Source: Fundidesulfovibrio terrae | GTDB taxonomy: Bacteria; Desulfobacterota; Desulfovibrionia; Desulfovibrionales; Desulfovibrionaceae | NCBI RefSeq assembly: GCF_022808915.1 | Contig: NZ_JAKZFS010000004.1 | Location: 248,001 to 312,000 of the forward strand | Reading direction: 5' to 3' | DNA length: 64,000 nt | In this document: piece by piece, positions 36,491 through 45,722 of the stretch | How the letters are laid out: every line of letters begins with the position of its first letter | Numbering within the stretch: position 1 is the first letter of the stretch | Notes under the pieces: model-generated | What the model was told of the DNA's origin: nothing | The model's database searches: none | What the model saw: the letters and a program-made list of their open reading frames with translations, nothing else | Program-made: the position numbers and the translations under genes

Positions 36491-37299
36491 CAGGCGGGTT
36501 TCCTGCACACGATGGAGGCGGTGGTGGTGGCCAGGATGTCGCGGTTTCGCGAAGCGAACTCGGGGGCCAGGAAAGGGGCCACGGCGGCCAGACCGTCGGG
36601 GTCGGCGCTGCGCTCCACGACCTCCGCCTCGAAGCCGCAGCAGGACAGGGCGGCCAGATGGTCGTCCAAACGGTGGCGCGGCAGATCGCCCGGGTCCAGG
36701 AAGTTGTCCCAGGCGGCCTGGGAGAACGTCAGGAAGTGAAAGGGATATTTGAAGAAATGGTCGCGATAGTCCACCCGGTGCAGCATGGTCCCGCCCGAGG
36801 CCAGCACCCGGTGGCACTGGCGGAAGCAGGCGATCGGGTCGGCCACGTGCTCCAGCACCGAGTTGGACACGATGAGGTCCGCGCTGCCGGACTCCAGGGC
36901 GTCCAGGTCGCGCACCCGGTCCACCCGTCCCCCCAGGCCCGTTAATCCCCCTGGATGGCGCCGTGAGACGTCCTGGGCAATCCACGCGTCCAGTTCCGCG
37001 TCAAAGGGCGCAAAGGGCTCCACGCCCGTCCAGGAGCCCCCAAAGCGGGCGATCCATTCATGGCCCGTGCCGTTCGCCGCGCCGCAGCCCAGTTCCACCA
37101 CGCGCGTCCCCCGGATGGCGACGCCGGCCTCCCGCGCCAGGCGCTGGTAGGCGGTGACGATGGGTTCGGGGTCCAGGCGTCCCTGGTTCACCCGCCAGTA
37201 GGGAATGAACGCGCCGATGCGGTCCAGCACCGCGCCGCTGAACAGGAAGCGGCGCACCAGGCGCAGGGTGACGTATTCCAGGTTGGACCAGAGGATCAT
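36490..37299 (-). CDS. SAM-dependent methyltransferase
   Basis: A 269-residue class I methyltransferase. The ATG at 37299 has GGAG 7 bases upstream. Motif I is RVVELGCGAANGTGHEW. The post-I acidic residue lies in WTGVEPF, and motif II/III is DLIVSNSVLEHVADPIACF, as in the Methyltransf_11 type that modifies sugars or small molecules. The leader segment ILWSNLEYVTLRLVRRFLF is hydrophobic and may bind the membrane. Overlap with the GT4 gene indicates coupled translation and a common product, perhaps a methyl-capped glycan. Confidence 0.88.
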   Translation of the reverse strand: MILWSNLEYVTLRLVRRFLFSGAVLDRIGAFIPYWRVNQGRLDPEPIVTAYQRLAREAGVAIRGTRVVELGCGAANGTGHEWIARFGGSWTGVEPFAPFDAELDAWIAQDVSRRHPGGLTGLGGRVDRVRDLDALESGSADLIVSNSVLEHVADPIACFRQCHRVLASGGTMLHRVDYRDHFFKYPFHFLTFSQAAWDNFLDPGDLPRHRLDDHLAALSCCGFEAEVVERSADPDGLAAVAPFLAPEFASRNRDILATTTASIVCRKPA

Positions 37300-37354
37300 G
37301 GACGCGCTCCACGAGGACGCATGCCTGGCCGCGCGGCAAGGGCGCGCGGGCGAG

Positions 37355-39214
37355 TCACGCGGCGCTCCTGCGCTGGTGGCGGCCAAGCACCCAGAGGTTC
37401 CACAGGGCCAGGCGGTGGTCCGCCTTGCCCGAGCGGTGTTCGTCCTCCAGGCGGGCGGCGCGGGAGCGGTCGATGCATCCGGGCAGGGACGCCGTGTCCA
37501 GGCGCAGGCGTCCCTCGTGGAACCACAGGCCCACGGGAGCGCCGAAGCCCTTCTTCTTGCGGTGTAGGATGTCGGCCGGCAGGACAGGCTCCAGGGCCTT
37601 CTTCAGGATGGACTTGCCCTGCCCGTTCGAGAACTTGAAGCGGTGGGGGATGCGCCGGGCCAGGTCCACCAGCTCGATGTCCAGGAAGGGGGCGCGCACC
37701 TCCAGGGAGTTCAGCATGCTGGCCCGGTCCACCTTGGTCAGGATGGCGTCCTGCAGGTAGAAGCGGGCGTAGAACTCAAGAGTCTTGTCGGTGAGGTCCT
37801 TGGCCGGGGTCTCGTCCCAGGCCTCTATGGCCTCGCTGTAGACCTCCTCGGGGTCGCAGGGCGCGGCGAAGAGCTCCGAGAGCATGGCCGGGTCCGCCGG
37901 GCCGAGCCAAACGGGGTTCCAGAGCTTTTTCGGGTGGGAGAGCCCGGACAGGAAGCGGTTCACCTTGAAGGAGACGTGCATGTTGGAGTGGCCCACGGGC
38001 AGGCGCGCGGCAAGCATCCGGAGGGCCTTGTGCACGGGGCGCGGGCACAGGGCGGCGTATGCCTCGGCCGCGGCCAGGGCCTTGAAGGGGTCATAGCCCG
38101 CGAAGAGCTCGTCGGCCCCATCCCCGCCCAGGGCCACGGTGACGTGCTTCCTGGTCTCGCGGCAGAGCAGGTACGTGGGCAACAGCGAACTGTCGCCCAT
38201 GGGCTCGTCCAGGCGCGCGGCCAGGTCCGGCAGGATGTCCAGGGCCTTGTCCAGGCTCAGGGTCTCCTGGTGGTGGAGGGTGCCGAAGAGCTTGGCGGCG
38301 CGCAGGCTGTGGGTGGATTCGTCGAAGCTCGCCTCGGTGAAGCCCACGGAAAAGGTGCGCAGGGAACTCGCATGCCGAACGGCCAGGGCGGTGACGGCCG
38401 AGGAGTCGATGCCGCCCGAAAGGAACACCCCCAGGGGCACGTCGCTCATGAGGCGGCGGGCGACGGCTTTTTCCAGGAGATGGCGTATCTCCTCGCCCCA
38501 GGCGGCTTCCGGATCGGCCGGAAGCCGGTCGAGGGGCTCAACCCGGTAGGACCAGTAGCGCTCCACGCGGTGCGAGAAGTCCCTCAGGGACACCAGCATG
38601 GAGCACCCGCCCGGCAGCTTGCGCACCCCGGCGTACAGGCTGTTCGGGGCCGGGATGAAGCCGTAGGCGAAGTATTTGCGAAGCGCCAGTTCGTCATGGG
38701 AATCAGGGACGGCCGGATGGCTCGCAAGGCCCGACAGCTCCGAGGCGAAGGCGAAGAACCCCGGGCGGATGTGGTAATAGAGCGGCTTCTTGCCGAAGCG
38801 GTCGCGGCTTACAAACACCTCGCCCTTCTCGGCGTCGTGCACGGCGAAGGCCCACATGCCGTTAAGCCTTGCGGGCAGGGACGCGCCCCATTCCCGGTAG
38901 CCGTGCAGGAGCACCTCGGTGTCGCTATGGCTGGTGCGGAAGCGGTGGCCTTTGGCTTCGAGCTCGCGGCGCAGCTCCGCGTGGTTGTAGATTTCGCCGT
39001 TGAAGGTGACGGTGAGGCGCTCGTCGGCGGTGGCCATGGGCTGCGCGCCCGCGGCCAGGTCCACGATAGCCAGGCGCAGGTGGCCGAAGAAGAGCCTGTG
39101 GCCGGGGTGGCGGTAGGTGCCGCTGCCGTCCGGGCCGCGATGGGCCATGCGGGCCATCATGGCCTCAAGGACGGCCTGGTCGCCTTGCCCGGCGAAACCG
39201 CAGATGCCGCACAC
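37355..39214 (-). CDS. asparagine-synthetase-type glutamine amidotransferase (second paralogue)
   Basis: A 619-residue AsnB-like enzyme beginning at GTG (39214), which places Cys directly after the initiator as required: (M)CGICGFAGQGDQ. The glutaminase motifs HRGPDGSGTYR and FNGEIYNHAEL and the synthetase PP-loop SGGIDSSAV are intact, with GGDGADELFAGYD further on. It is clearly diverged from the first paralogue at 33260 (different C-terminal domain and insertions), so the two probably amidate different substrates. It begins 6 bases after the stop of the upstream GT2 gene, indicating one operon. Confidence 0.93.
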   Translation of the reverse strand: MCGICGFAGQGDQAVLEAMMARMAHRGPDGSGTYRHPGHRLFFGHLRLAIVDLAAGAQPMATADERLTVTFNGEIYNHAELRRELEAKGHRFRTSHSDTEVLLHGYREWGASLPARLNGMWAFAVHDAEKGEVFVSRDRFGKKPLYYHIRPGFFAFASELSGLASHPAVPDSHDELALRKYFAYGFIPAPNSLYAGVRKLPGGCSMLVSLRDFSHRVERYWSYRVEPLDRLPADPEAAWGEEIRHLLEKAVARRLMSDVPLGVFLSGGIDSSAVTALAVRHASSLRTFSVGFTEASFDESTHSLRAAKLFGTLHHQETLSLDKALDILPDLAARLDEPMGDSSLLPTYLLCRETRKHVTVALGGDGADELFAGYDPFKALAAAEAYAALCPRPVHKALRMLAARLPVGHSNMHVSFKVNRFLSGLSHPKKLWNPVWLGPADPAMLSELFAAPCDPEEVYSEAIEAWDETPAKDLTDKTLEFYARFYLQDAILTKVDRASMLNSLEVRAPFLDIELVDLARRIPHRFKFSNGQGKSILKKALEPVLPADILHRKKKGFGAPVGLWFHEGRLRLDTASLPGCIDRSRAARLEDEHRSGKADHRLALWNLWVLGRHQRRSAA

Positions 39215-39220
39215 GGGGGG

Positions 39221-40183
39221 TCAGTCCCCGCTGTCGCAGTTTCGGGTCCTGTCCACGATGTAGGTGGGTTTGTCCTGGGACTCGTGGTACGTTCGCATGA
39301 GGATCTCCGCGATGAGCCCCATGAAGATGGACATGAACCCCATGAGGAAGAAGAGCACCACGGTAAGCGGCAGGGGCGTCTCGATGAAGCTCTTGCCCGC
39401 GAAAAACTTCAGATAGAGCATGAGCAGAAACATCAGGAAGGCCACCAGCAGCGCCACCAGCCCGAACCCGCCGAAGAGGTACATGGGCTTCTGAGCGTAT
39501 TTGTCCAGGAACTTCACAACGATAAGGTCGAGGATGACCTTGACGGTGCGCTCGAAGCCGTACTTCGAGACCCCGTGAACTCGCGGATAGTGGGTGACGC
39601 CCACCTCGGTGACCTTGGCCCCCTGCCAGGTGGCGTAGATGGGCACGAAGCGGTGCATCTCGCCGTAGAGCTTCACGCCCTTGATGATCTCCTTGCGGTA
39701 GGCCTTGAGCGAGCAGCCGTAGTCGTGCAGATGCACGCCGGAGATGGCGGAGATGATGAAGTTGGCCACCCGGCTAGGGAAGTTGCGCTTGAGGGGGTGG
39801 TCCTGGCGGTCTTTTCTCCAGCCTGACACCACGTCGTAGCCTTCGGCCAGCTTGGCCAGGAGCTTGGGGATGTCGGCCGGGTCGTTCTGCAGGTCGCCGT
39901 CCATGGGGATGAGGATATCCCCGGAGGCGGCGTCGATGCCCGCCATCATGGCCGGGGTCTGGCCGAAGTTGCGGCGCAGATGGATGACCTTCACCCGGTT
40001 GTCGGCCTGGGCCACTTCCTTGAGGCGCGCGGCTGTCTGGTCGGTGGAGCCGTCGTCCACGATGATGACCTCGTAGGGGCGGCCCATGGTGTCGAGCACT
40101 TCGGAAAGCTTCTCGTGCAGCGGGTGGATGTTGTCCGCCTCGTTGAACACGGGGATGATGATCGAAAGGGATTGTTCTCGCAT
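39221..40183 (-). CDS. polyprenol-phosphate glycosyltransferase (GT2, DPM1/ArnC/GtrB-like)
   Basis: A 320-residue GT2 enzyme: SIIIPVFNEADNI, VIIVDDGSTDQT, LIPMDGDLQNDP (DXD-type metal site) and the DPM1-like segment GVSKYGFERTVKVILDL. Two C-terminal membrane helices (about 235-258 and 270-298) anchor it. Relatives transfer a sugar from a nucleotide donor to undecaprenyl phosphate, producing a lipid-linked donor for periplasmic GT-C enzymes. The GT39-like gene at 50029 is a plausible user. It is probably the first gene of the operon that runs down to 33260. Confidence 0.92.
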   Translation of the reverse strand: MREQSLSIIIPVFNEADNIHPLHEKLSEVLDTMGRPYEVIIVDDGSTDQTAARLKEVAQADNRVKVIHLRRNFGQTPAMMAGIDAASGDILIPMDGDLQNDPADIPKLLAKLAEGYDVVSGWRKDRQDHPLKRNFPSRVANFIISAISGVHLHDYGCSLKAYRKEIIKGVKLYGEMHRFVPIYATWQGAKVTEVGVTHYPRVHGVSKYGFERTVKVILDLIVVKFLDKYAQKPMYLFGGFGLVALLVAFLMFLLMLYLKFFAGKSFIETPLPLTVVLFFLMGFMSIFMGLIAEILMRTYHESQDKPTYIVDRTRNCDSGD

Positions 40184-40327
40184 GCTTGGGGACCGGACTA
40201 CACCAGAGAGCCCTGGGCATCAACCCTGGGCGGCAATTTGCAGAATTGTAGCGCTGTGTTGGCTAGATGAATCATTTCCATGCATTGTGACGGCACGAAG
40301 CCGGGACGGTGTTCAAAGGGCGGCGCT

Positions 40328-41992
40328 CTAGCCCCGGCTATAGGGGCGCAGGTCGATGAGGAAAGCTCCCGGCCGCAGGGGGATGCGGGCGAAGCGCGAC
40401 TGGTCCAGCACCGCGAAATGCGTCCGGTCCCGGGTCATATCCCTGATGGCCTGGCCGAAGGGCTCGAAGAAGGGGTCGCGGGTGAGGAACTCGCGGGTGA
40501 AGTGGGACTCGTCCACCAGCAGGAAGTCCACGCCGAAGTGTTTGGCGAAGGCCGCGACATCGGCTGCGTCCTCGGCGTAGTAGGCGGCGAAGAGCCCGTC
40601 CAGGCGCGGGCGGATCTGGTTCCAGTAGCCCACACTCCAGGGCTGGGCCAGCTCGGTGTTCACGAAGCCGTTGCGTTTCGCGAAGGTCTGGACATTGTCC
40701 ATGAGGTCGGGATGCCCGGCGACCAGGGCGTCCTTGGGCGTGGCGGCCTCGACGCCATCGTAGAGCGCCTTGTCCGGACGCAGGTCGTAGAGTCCCACCC
40801 CCATCAGGCGCACCCCGCCGGCCACTGCCAAGACGGCCAGGAGGGCGACGGTCGCGCCTTTCCCGGTCCAGGCCCGGCGCGCCCGCCAAGCCGCGCGGAG
40901 GCAGGCGGACAGAAGCAGGGCGTAAAAGAGGTTGATCGGGTACTGCACGTAGCGGTCGGGCACGAACAGGGCGAAGGCCCTGGCCCGGGCCATCACGTAA
41001 AAGAGGAGGAACGACCCGCCGATCCAGGCCAGCGGCTTCGCCCGCCGGGCCAGCTCGCGCCAGGGGAGCTGGCCCGCCCCCTTCCAGAGCGGCCAGGCCA
41101 GCAGGCACAGGCTCAGGATGCCCGGAATCAGGGTGAGTTCCTTGAACAGACCGATGCCCTCGAAGGGAAAATACACGAAATCGAGGAAGGGATTGGGCAG
41201 CGGCGCCAGGTCCAGGCGGCCCTTGGGACCGAATTCCGGCCTGCCTGCCGTTTCAGCCAGGCTGACCAGGGGCCCGAAGCCCTTCATGGCGTACACCTGG
41301 GTGAAGGCCAGCACGGCCGCGGCTGAAGCCACCAGGACGATCCAGTGCCTGCGGGTGTTCAGCCATACCCCTGGGCGCCCCTTGACGTGGGACCAGGCTT
41401 TCTGGGCCGTGACCGCCAGGGCGCAGGGCAGGAAGATGTACGGGATGAACAGCGCCTGCGCCGCCAGCACCCGGCCGAGCCACGTGCCGCTGCCGAGGAG
41501 CCAGGCCAGGGCGAAGGCGGCCAGCAAGGGGCTGGCAAAGGCGCGTGAAAGTCCGCCCGCCATGTTGTCCAGGAAGAACGGCATGAGCCAGCCTGCAGCC
41601 AGCGCGGCCCACCCCGCGTCCCTTCCGCCCAGGCGGCGGCCCAGCCCCATGAGAAGCAGGCACTGCGCACAGTAGAGCGCGCCCGTGACCACCTTGCTGA
41701 ACTGCAGCGGGTTCATGAACCACGATCCGCACCAGTACAGGAACTTCACGCCCCACGGGACGTAGGCTTCGGAGTAGGCGTTCAGGAGGTCCGGCGGATA
41801 GAGGGCCGGGTCGAGCCAGCGCTGCATCCAGAAGATCTGCTGGCGCAGGTCGTCGTTTATGACCAGCGGGCTGGCCAGGGATTTCCAGTGGGCCAGGCAG
41901 AAGACCGCCGCACTGGCCGCCAGGGCGACCAGCCACCGGGACGCCGGGATAGCCGGTTCGGCCGGGCCTGATTTCGTATGGTCCATGATCAT
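40328..41992 (-). CDS. polytopic membrane protein, possible GT-C-type glycosyltransferase
   Basis: A 554-residue protein with about ten hydrophobic segments in its first 420 residues and a soluble C-terminal domain (DKALYDGVEAATPKDALVAG to the end). No catalytic motif was identified. The general plan of periplasmic loop 1 (SLASPLVINDDLRQQIFWM, with an acidic pair after TM1), many helices and a periplasmic tail resembles GT-C glycosyltransferases. The start is uncertain: ATG at 41992 or 41986, with no strong ribosome site. The open frame further upstream runs into the palindromic repeat and is unlikely to be coding. It lies downstream of the GNAT/ABC operon. Confidence 0.72.
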   Translation of the reverse strand: MIMDHTKSGPAEPAIPASRWLVALAASAAVFCLAHWKSLASPLVINDDLRQQIFWMQRWLDPALYPPDLLNAYSEAYVPWGVKFLYWCGSWFMNPLQFSKVVTGALYCAQCLLLMGLGRRLGGRDAGWAALAAGWLMPFFLDNMAGGLSRAFASPLLAAFALAWLLGSGTWLGRVLAAQALFIPYIFLPCALAVTAQKAWSHVKGRPGVWLNTRRHWIVLVASAAAVLAFTQVYAMKGFGPLVSLAETAGRPEFGPKGRLDLAPLPNPFLDFVYFPFEGIGLFKELTLIPGILSLCLLAWPLWKGAGQLPWRELARRAKPLAWIGGSFLLFYVMARARAFALFVPDRYVQYPINLFYALLLSACLRAAWRARRAWTGKGATVALLAVLAVAGGVRLMGVGLYDLRPDKALYDGVEAATPKDALVAGHPDLMDNVQTFAKRNGFVNTELAQPWSVGYWNQIRPRLDGLFAAYYAEDAADVAAFAKHFGVDFLLVDESHFTREFLTRDPFFEPFGQAIRDMTRDRTHFAVLDQSRFARIPLRPGAFLIDLRPYSRG

Positions 41993-42032
41993 GCTGTCGA
42001 TGCCGCCGAAAGGTCCGGAGCCGTACCCGTTG

Positions 42033-42080
42033 CCCCTAAAGGGGATTCCAAAGGGACTGGTCCCTTTGGCCACCGGAGGC
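42033..42080. repeat. palindromic repeat (copy C)
   Basis: In reverse orientation relative to copy B. A small CCCC TAAA GGGG hairpin (42033-42044) is followed by a 22-base palindrome at 42048-42069 with arms CCAAAGGGAC and GTCCCTTTGG, then CCACCGGAGGC (42070-42080), the complement of the GCCTCCGGTGG flank shared with copies B and D. Confidence 0.78.
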
Positions 42081-42115
42081 TTTCCCTGGCGATTCCTCCC
42101 GCTCTCCCGGCCCGA

Positions 42116-43243
42116 TCAGATTTCCCGGTCGTAGAGCCTGAAGGTACGCCACTTGCGGCCGCCGAACATCTGCAGGGTCTTGTTCCACTTCACCAGCGAC
42201 TCGGGGATGAGCGAGCAGTCGCACCACACGCCCGCGCTCTTCCAGCGGTTCAGGGTGATCATGATGTTCATGATGAGCGCGTAGTGGAGCTTGCGCCACT
42301 GGTGCGACTTCTTCACGCCGATGATGATGGCCCTGGAGGCCTTGAGGGGCGCGATGCGGCAGTCGTAGAGCAGGCGCAGCATGCCCAGCCAGTTCAGCTT
42401 GCCGCCGGTCTTGTGCAGGGTGTGGTTGATGTCCGGAGCCACGACGCTGAACGCCAGGATCTCGCCGTTTTCCTCGATGAAGCTCACGAGTTCGGGGCGC
42501 AGCACGGGTTTGAGCTGCACGAAGATGTCGTTGAACTGGCGCTCGGTCAGCGGCACGTGGCCCCAGTTCTTGTCCCAGAGGGTGTTGAACATCTCCAGGA
42601 CTTCCGGGCCGCGCTTGATGAATTCGCTGGTCTTGCCCTGGGTGATGGTGAGCCCGGCGGCGGCCATGATGTCGTCGCGGCGCTTGATGAGCTCTTCCAG
42701 GGGCATGGGCAGCTTGTCGATGATGTAGCCGAACCAGTCGAAGGACTTCCTGAATCCCCAGTTCTCCACGAGCTTCTCGTAGTAAGGGGGATTGTAGGTG
42801 TGGAACATCACCGGGCGTTCGCCGTAGCCCTGGATGCAAAGCCCCACCTCGTCGTAGATGCCGAACGAGAGCGGCCCGTGCAGCTTGGTCTTGCCCCGGG
42901 CCTTCACCCAGTCGGCGGCGGTCTGGAACAGGGCGTTGGCCGTGTCCTGGTCGTCGATGCACTCGAAGAAGCCGAAGAAGCCGGTGTCGGTATCGTGGTG
43001 CTTCTCGTAGGCGAAGTTCAGGTGCGCGCTGATGCGCCCGACGACCTTGTCCCCGTCCTTGGCCAGAAAGAGCTGGACCTGGCCCACCTCGTAGAAGGGG
43101 CCGGTCTTGGGGTCCAGGAAGGAGCGCAGGTGGGGAATGACGGGGGGGACCCAATGCGGGTCCCCCTCGTAGATCGAAAACGGAAACTGGATGAAGTCTT
43201 CCATGTCCTGCTTGGAGGACACGGGGATGATGCGCGCTGTCAT
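42116..43243 (-). CDS. large GNAT-fold protein (YghO-like), putative N-acyltransferase
   Basis: A 375-residue cytoplasmic protein. It begins MTARIIPVSSKQDMEDFIQF and has the shape of a double GNAT domain: DPHWVPPVIPHL, VQLFLAKDGDKVVGRISAHL, FGFFECIDDQDTANALFQTA (about 70-125) and later FIEENGEILAFSVVAPDINH. The usual CoA pyrophosphate loop is degenerate, as in the YghO-like group. Members of this type of GNAT have been linked to bacterial ceramide N-acylation. That assignment here rests on its operon with an alpha-oxoamine synthase and is not proven. It starts 1 base after the adaptor gene. Confidence 0.75.
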   Translation of the reverse strand: MTARIIPVSSKQDMEDFIQFPFSIYEGDPHWVPPVIPHLRSFLDPKTGPFYEVGQVQLFLAKDGDKVVGRISAHLNFAYEKHHDTDTGFFGFFECIDDQDTANALFQTAADWVKARGKTKLHGPLSFGIYDEVGLCIQGYGERPVMFHTYNPPYYEKLVENWGFRKSFDWFGYIIDKLPMPLEELIKRRDDIMAAAGLTITQGKTSEFIKRGPEVLEMFNTLWDKNWGHVPLTERQFNDIFVQLKPVLRPELVSFIEENGEILAFSVVAPDINHTLHKTGGKLNWLGMLRLLYDCRIAPLKASRAIIIGVKKSHQWRKLHYALIMNIMITLNRWKSAGVWCDCSLIPESLVKWNKTLQMFGGRKWRTFRLYDREI

Positions 43244-43244
43244 G

Positions 43245-44195
43245 CTATTTCTTGGGGATGATGGTCACCTGCGCCTTGAGACCCTCCTTGAGGGCATAGT
43301 CGGCGTTGGGCAGGGTGAGCTCGATTTCGTAGTAGGAGGGCTGCTGCAGCGCCGTGGGCAGGGGCGCCCAGGGGATGCGGCTGACCGTAGCCGTGAATTC
43401 CTTCCCGGGGATGGAGTCGAAGACAACCTTGGCCTGGTCGCCCAGCTTCAGGCGCAGGGCCTCGATCTCGTGCACCTGGGCGCGGATGAGGATGGGGTCC
43501 AGCACGCCCACCTGGAAGAGCTCGGTCTCACGGGCGAGCTTCACGCCCTTGCGCAGCTCGGGGTTGATCCAGAGCACGTAGCCGTCCACCGGGGCCTTGA
43601 TGATGCCTTCGCTCGGCAGCGATCCGAAGTTGGCCTTGGGACCGAAGCGGTCGCGGGCCAGATCCAGGCGCTGCTGGGCCTGTTCCTTCTCCACCGCGAG
43701 CTTCTCCTGCTGGGCCACGCGCTGCTTTTCGAGCACGTCGATCTCCTGGGCGTTCTGGGCGAGCGCCTGGGAGGTGGCCATGTTCTGCTTCTCCATGACC
43801 TCGAGTTCCTTGCGCTTGACGCGCAGCTTGTCGATGTCCCGGGCGGTGGTGGCCAGCTGGTGCTCCAGATCCTTGACCGACGCCAGGGACAGGGTGCGCT
43901 TCTCGGACATGCGCGTTTCCAGCGGGATCTCGAAAGTGGCCAGCACGTCGTCCTTCTTCACCTTCTGACCGATGGCCACGGGCATGGACATGATCTGCGA
44001 GGTGTAGGGCAGGGTGACGGAAAGCTTCAGCGGGCTGTAAAGCTTGCCGGCGAAGATGATCTCCTGAGCCAGAGGAGAGGGGTCGACGGGCTTGGCCTGC
44101 TGCGGCGCGGCCGGGGCCTGCGCCTGGTTCTGGGCGTGGGCCGCGCAGGGCAGGAGCGCAAGGGCCAGAGTGAGGCAAAGTGAACGTATCGTCAT
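43245..44195 (-). CDS. periplasmic adaptor (HlyD/MacA-like membrane fusion protein)
   Basis: A 316-residue exported protein with signal peptide MTIRSLCLTLALALLPCAAHA, so it lacks a permanent TM anchor, unlike MacA. The lipoyl half-motifs flank a long coiled coil (about 95-185: ASVKDLEHQLATTARDIDKL to LAVEKEQAQQRLDLARDRF). IIKAPVDGYVLWINPELRKG is the second lipoyl strand, followed by a beta-barrel (GDQAKVVFDSIPGKEFTATV). It bridges the inner-membrane ABC transporter and the TolC-like channel encoded by the three adjacent genes. Confidence 0.9.
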   Translation of the reverse strand: MTIRSLCLTLALALLPCAAHAQNQAQAPAAPQQAKPVDPSPLAQEIIFAGKLYSPLKLSVTLPYTSQIMSMPVAIGQKVKKDDVLATFEIPLETRMSEKRTLSLASVKDLEHQLATTARDIDKLRVKRKELEVMEKQNMATSQALAQNAQEIDVLEKQRVAQQEKLAVEKEQAQQRLDLARDRFGPKANFGSLPSEGIIKAPVDGYVLWINPELRKGVKLARETELFQVGVLDPILIRAQVHEIEALRLKLGDQAKVVFDSIPGKEFTATVSRIPWAPLPTALQQPSYYEIELTLPNADYALKEGLKAQVTIIPKK

Positions 44196-44198
44196 CGC

Positions 44199-45710
44199 TT
44201 ATTTCTCCCAGGCGGCGACGTCGACGTACTGGCCCTGGAGGTCGCCGGTGAGGTGCTTGAGGGTGAGGAGCGCGACGTCGCGCTTGGTCTGCTCCAGGAT
44301 CATTTTCTGCCGCGCCTCGTAGAATTCGTTGCGGTCGGTGACGTACTTGTCGAAGTCCACCTGGCCGGTCTTGTAGCGGTATTCGGTCTGCTCGTCCTGG
44401 AGCTTGTTGAGCTCCATCTTGGAGTTGGCCAGGGTGAAGTCGGCCGTGGTGGCCTGGTAGTCGGACATGGCCTTCTGCACGCTGACCATGAGCTCGAACT
44501 CCTTGGCCCGCGCGCCGGCGTAGACCTGGTCCATCTTCTTGTACTGGCGGGCGATCTCGCGGCCCCTGGTCCAGTAGTCCAGCGGCATGCTGATGTTGAT
44601 GCCGGGATAGAAGGGGAAGCCGCTCTTGTTGCTGCTGGTGCTGGTGTTGTTGAAGGCGTCCACGGTCTGGAAGGTGAAACCGAAGGTGGGCAGGAGCTTC
44701 ACGTAGGACAGGCCGATGTTCATCTTCTGAAGGTTCTTCTCGTACTCCTGGATGCGCAGGTCGAAGGAGTAGGCGCGGACCTTCTCGTCGGTGACGTCGG
44801 CCGGGCTGAACTTGCCCAGGATCTGTTTCTTGGCGGCGGCCACGTCCAGATCGAGCTTGTTGGTGAAGGGCACGCCCAGGATGAACTTGATGTCGTCCAT
44901 GACCATGGCCCGCATGGAGTTGACCTTGTCGTCCTCGGCCTTGGTCATCTGGATGCGGGTTTCGGCGATGCGGATGTCCAACTGGGTGGCCTGGCCCATG
45001 CCGAGCCTGGTCTTGAAGAACTCGAGGTTCTGCTTGGCCAGTTCCTGCTTCTTCTTCACCACTTCCTTCTGCTCCTGCATGGCCGAGAGTTGGAGGAAGT
45101 CGGAGGCCAGACGCTTGAGACCCTCGCCGATGACCTTGAGGTGGCCCAGAACTGCGATGTTGGTCATCTGGTTCTTGGCCTTGACGTCGAACCCGGCCAG
45201 AATGGGGTTCCACTGGCTGGTGGAGAAGCTGATGGTGTAGGGCTTGTCCGTGGTTCCGTCGGTCTTGGTGGGCATGCGGAACCAGTAGGTGGTGTTGATG
45301 CTGATGGTGGGAATGAAGGTGCCCCAGGCGTCCTGGACGTCCAGGCGCTTGGTTTCGATCTCCAGGGCGGATTTCACCAGCATGGGCGACTGCACCAGGG
45401 CCACGCGCACGCATTCGTTGAAATCGGCGGGCTCCTTGACGGTGGTGGACATCTCCTTGGAGGAGTCCATGGGAGGAGCCATGTCCTGGCCCTTGGCGGG
45501 AGCGGGCTGGGCCGTTTCGGTGGCCTTGGCCGGAGGGGCGGTGGGCAGCGTCTCGGACTGCAAGGGCTTGACCTCGCCCGACTTCACCGTGGCGCCCTTG
45601 GTCTGCTGGGCCATGGCCGGACAGGCCCAGGCCAGGGCGAGGCAGGCCAGGACGGCCAGGGTTTTGAATCCGGACGGGAGCCTAACCGGGCCAGCTGTGC
45701 GGTGCATCAT
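44199..45710 (-). CDS. TolC-family outer-membrane efflux protein
   Basis: A 503-residue protein with a signal peptide (FKTLAVLACLALAWACPAMA), a Pro/Lys/Thr-rich linker, then the two helical repeats of the TolC fold: ADFNECVRVALVQSPMLVKSA and, in the second half, MNIGLSYVKLLPTFGFTFQT with SGFPFYPGINISMPLDYW. It should form the trimeric outer-membrane duct for export. Two consecutive Met codons at the start make the exact initiation ambiguous by one residue. It is 3 bases before the adaptor gene and 12 after the ATPase gene. Confidence 0.9.
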   Translation of the reverse strand: MMHRTAGPVRLPSGFKTLAVLACLALAWACPAMAQQTKGATVKSGEVKPLQSETLPTAPPAKATETAQPAPAKGQDMAPPMDSSKEMSTTVKEPADFNECVRVALVQSPMLVKSALEIETKRLDVQDAWGTFIPTISINTTYWFRMPTKTDGTTDKPYTISFSTSQWNPILAGFDVKAKNQMTNIAVLGHLKVIGEGLKRLASDFLQLSAMQEQKEVVKKKQELAKQNLEFFKTRLGMGQATQLDIRIAETRIQMTKAEDDKVNSMRAMVMDDIKFILGVPFTNKLDLDVAAAKKQILGKFSPADVTDEKVRAYSFDLRIQEYEKNLQKMNIGLSYVKLLPTFGFTFQTVDAFNNTSTSSNKSGFPFYPGINISMPLDYWTRGREIARQYKKMDQVYAGARAKEFELMVSVQKAMSDYQATTADFTLANSKMELNKLQDEQTEYRYKTGQVDFDKYVTDRNEFYEARQKMILEQTKRDVALLTLKHLTGDLQGQYVDVAAWEK

Positions 45711-45722
45711 GTCTCTCCAGGG

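Noticed and set aside
35321-36985. Extended version of the GT4 gene starting at 36985
   Set aside because: The extension lies within the methyltransferase gene in another frame. The ATG at 36490 gives the expected N-terminus and an ATGA overlap.
41993-42073. Longer start for the membrane protein at 42073
   Set aside because: The extra residues are encoded by palindromic repeat copy C and are Gly-rich without protein character.
42116-45414. Long alternative frames across the GNAT, adaptor and TolC genes
   Set aside because: They are Arg/Gly/His-rich shadow translations of high-GC coding DNA. The chosen frames give recognisable protein families.
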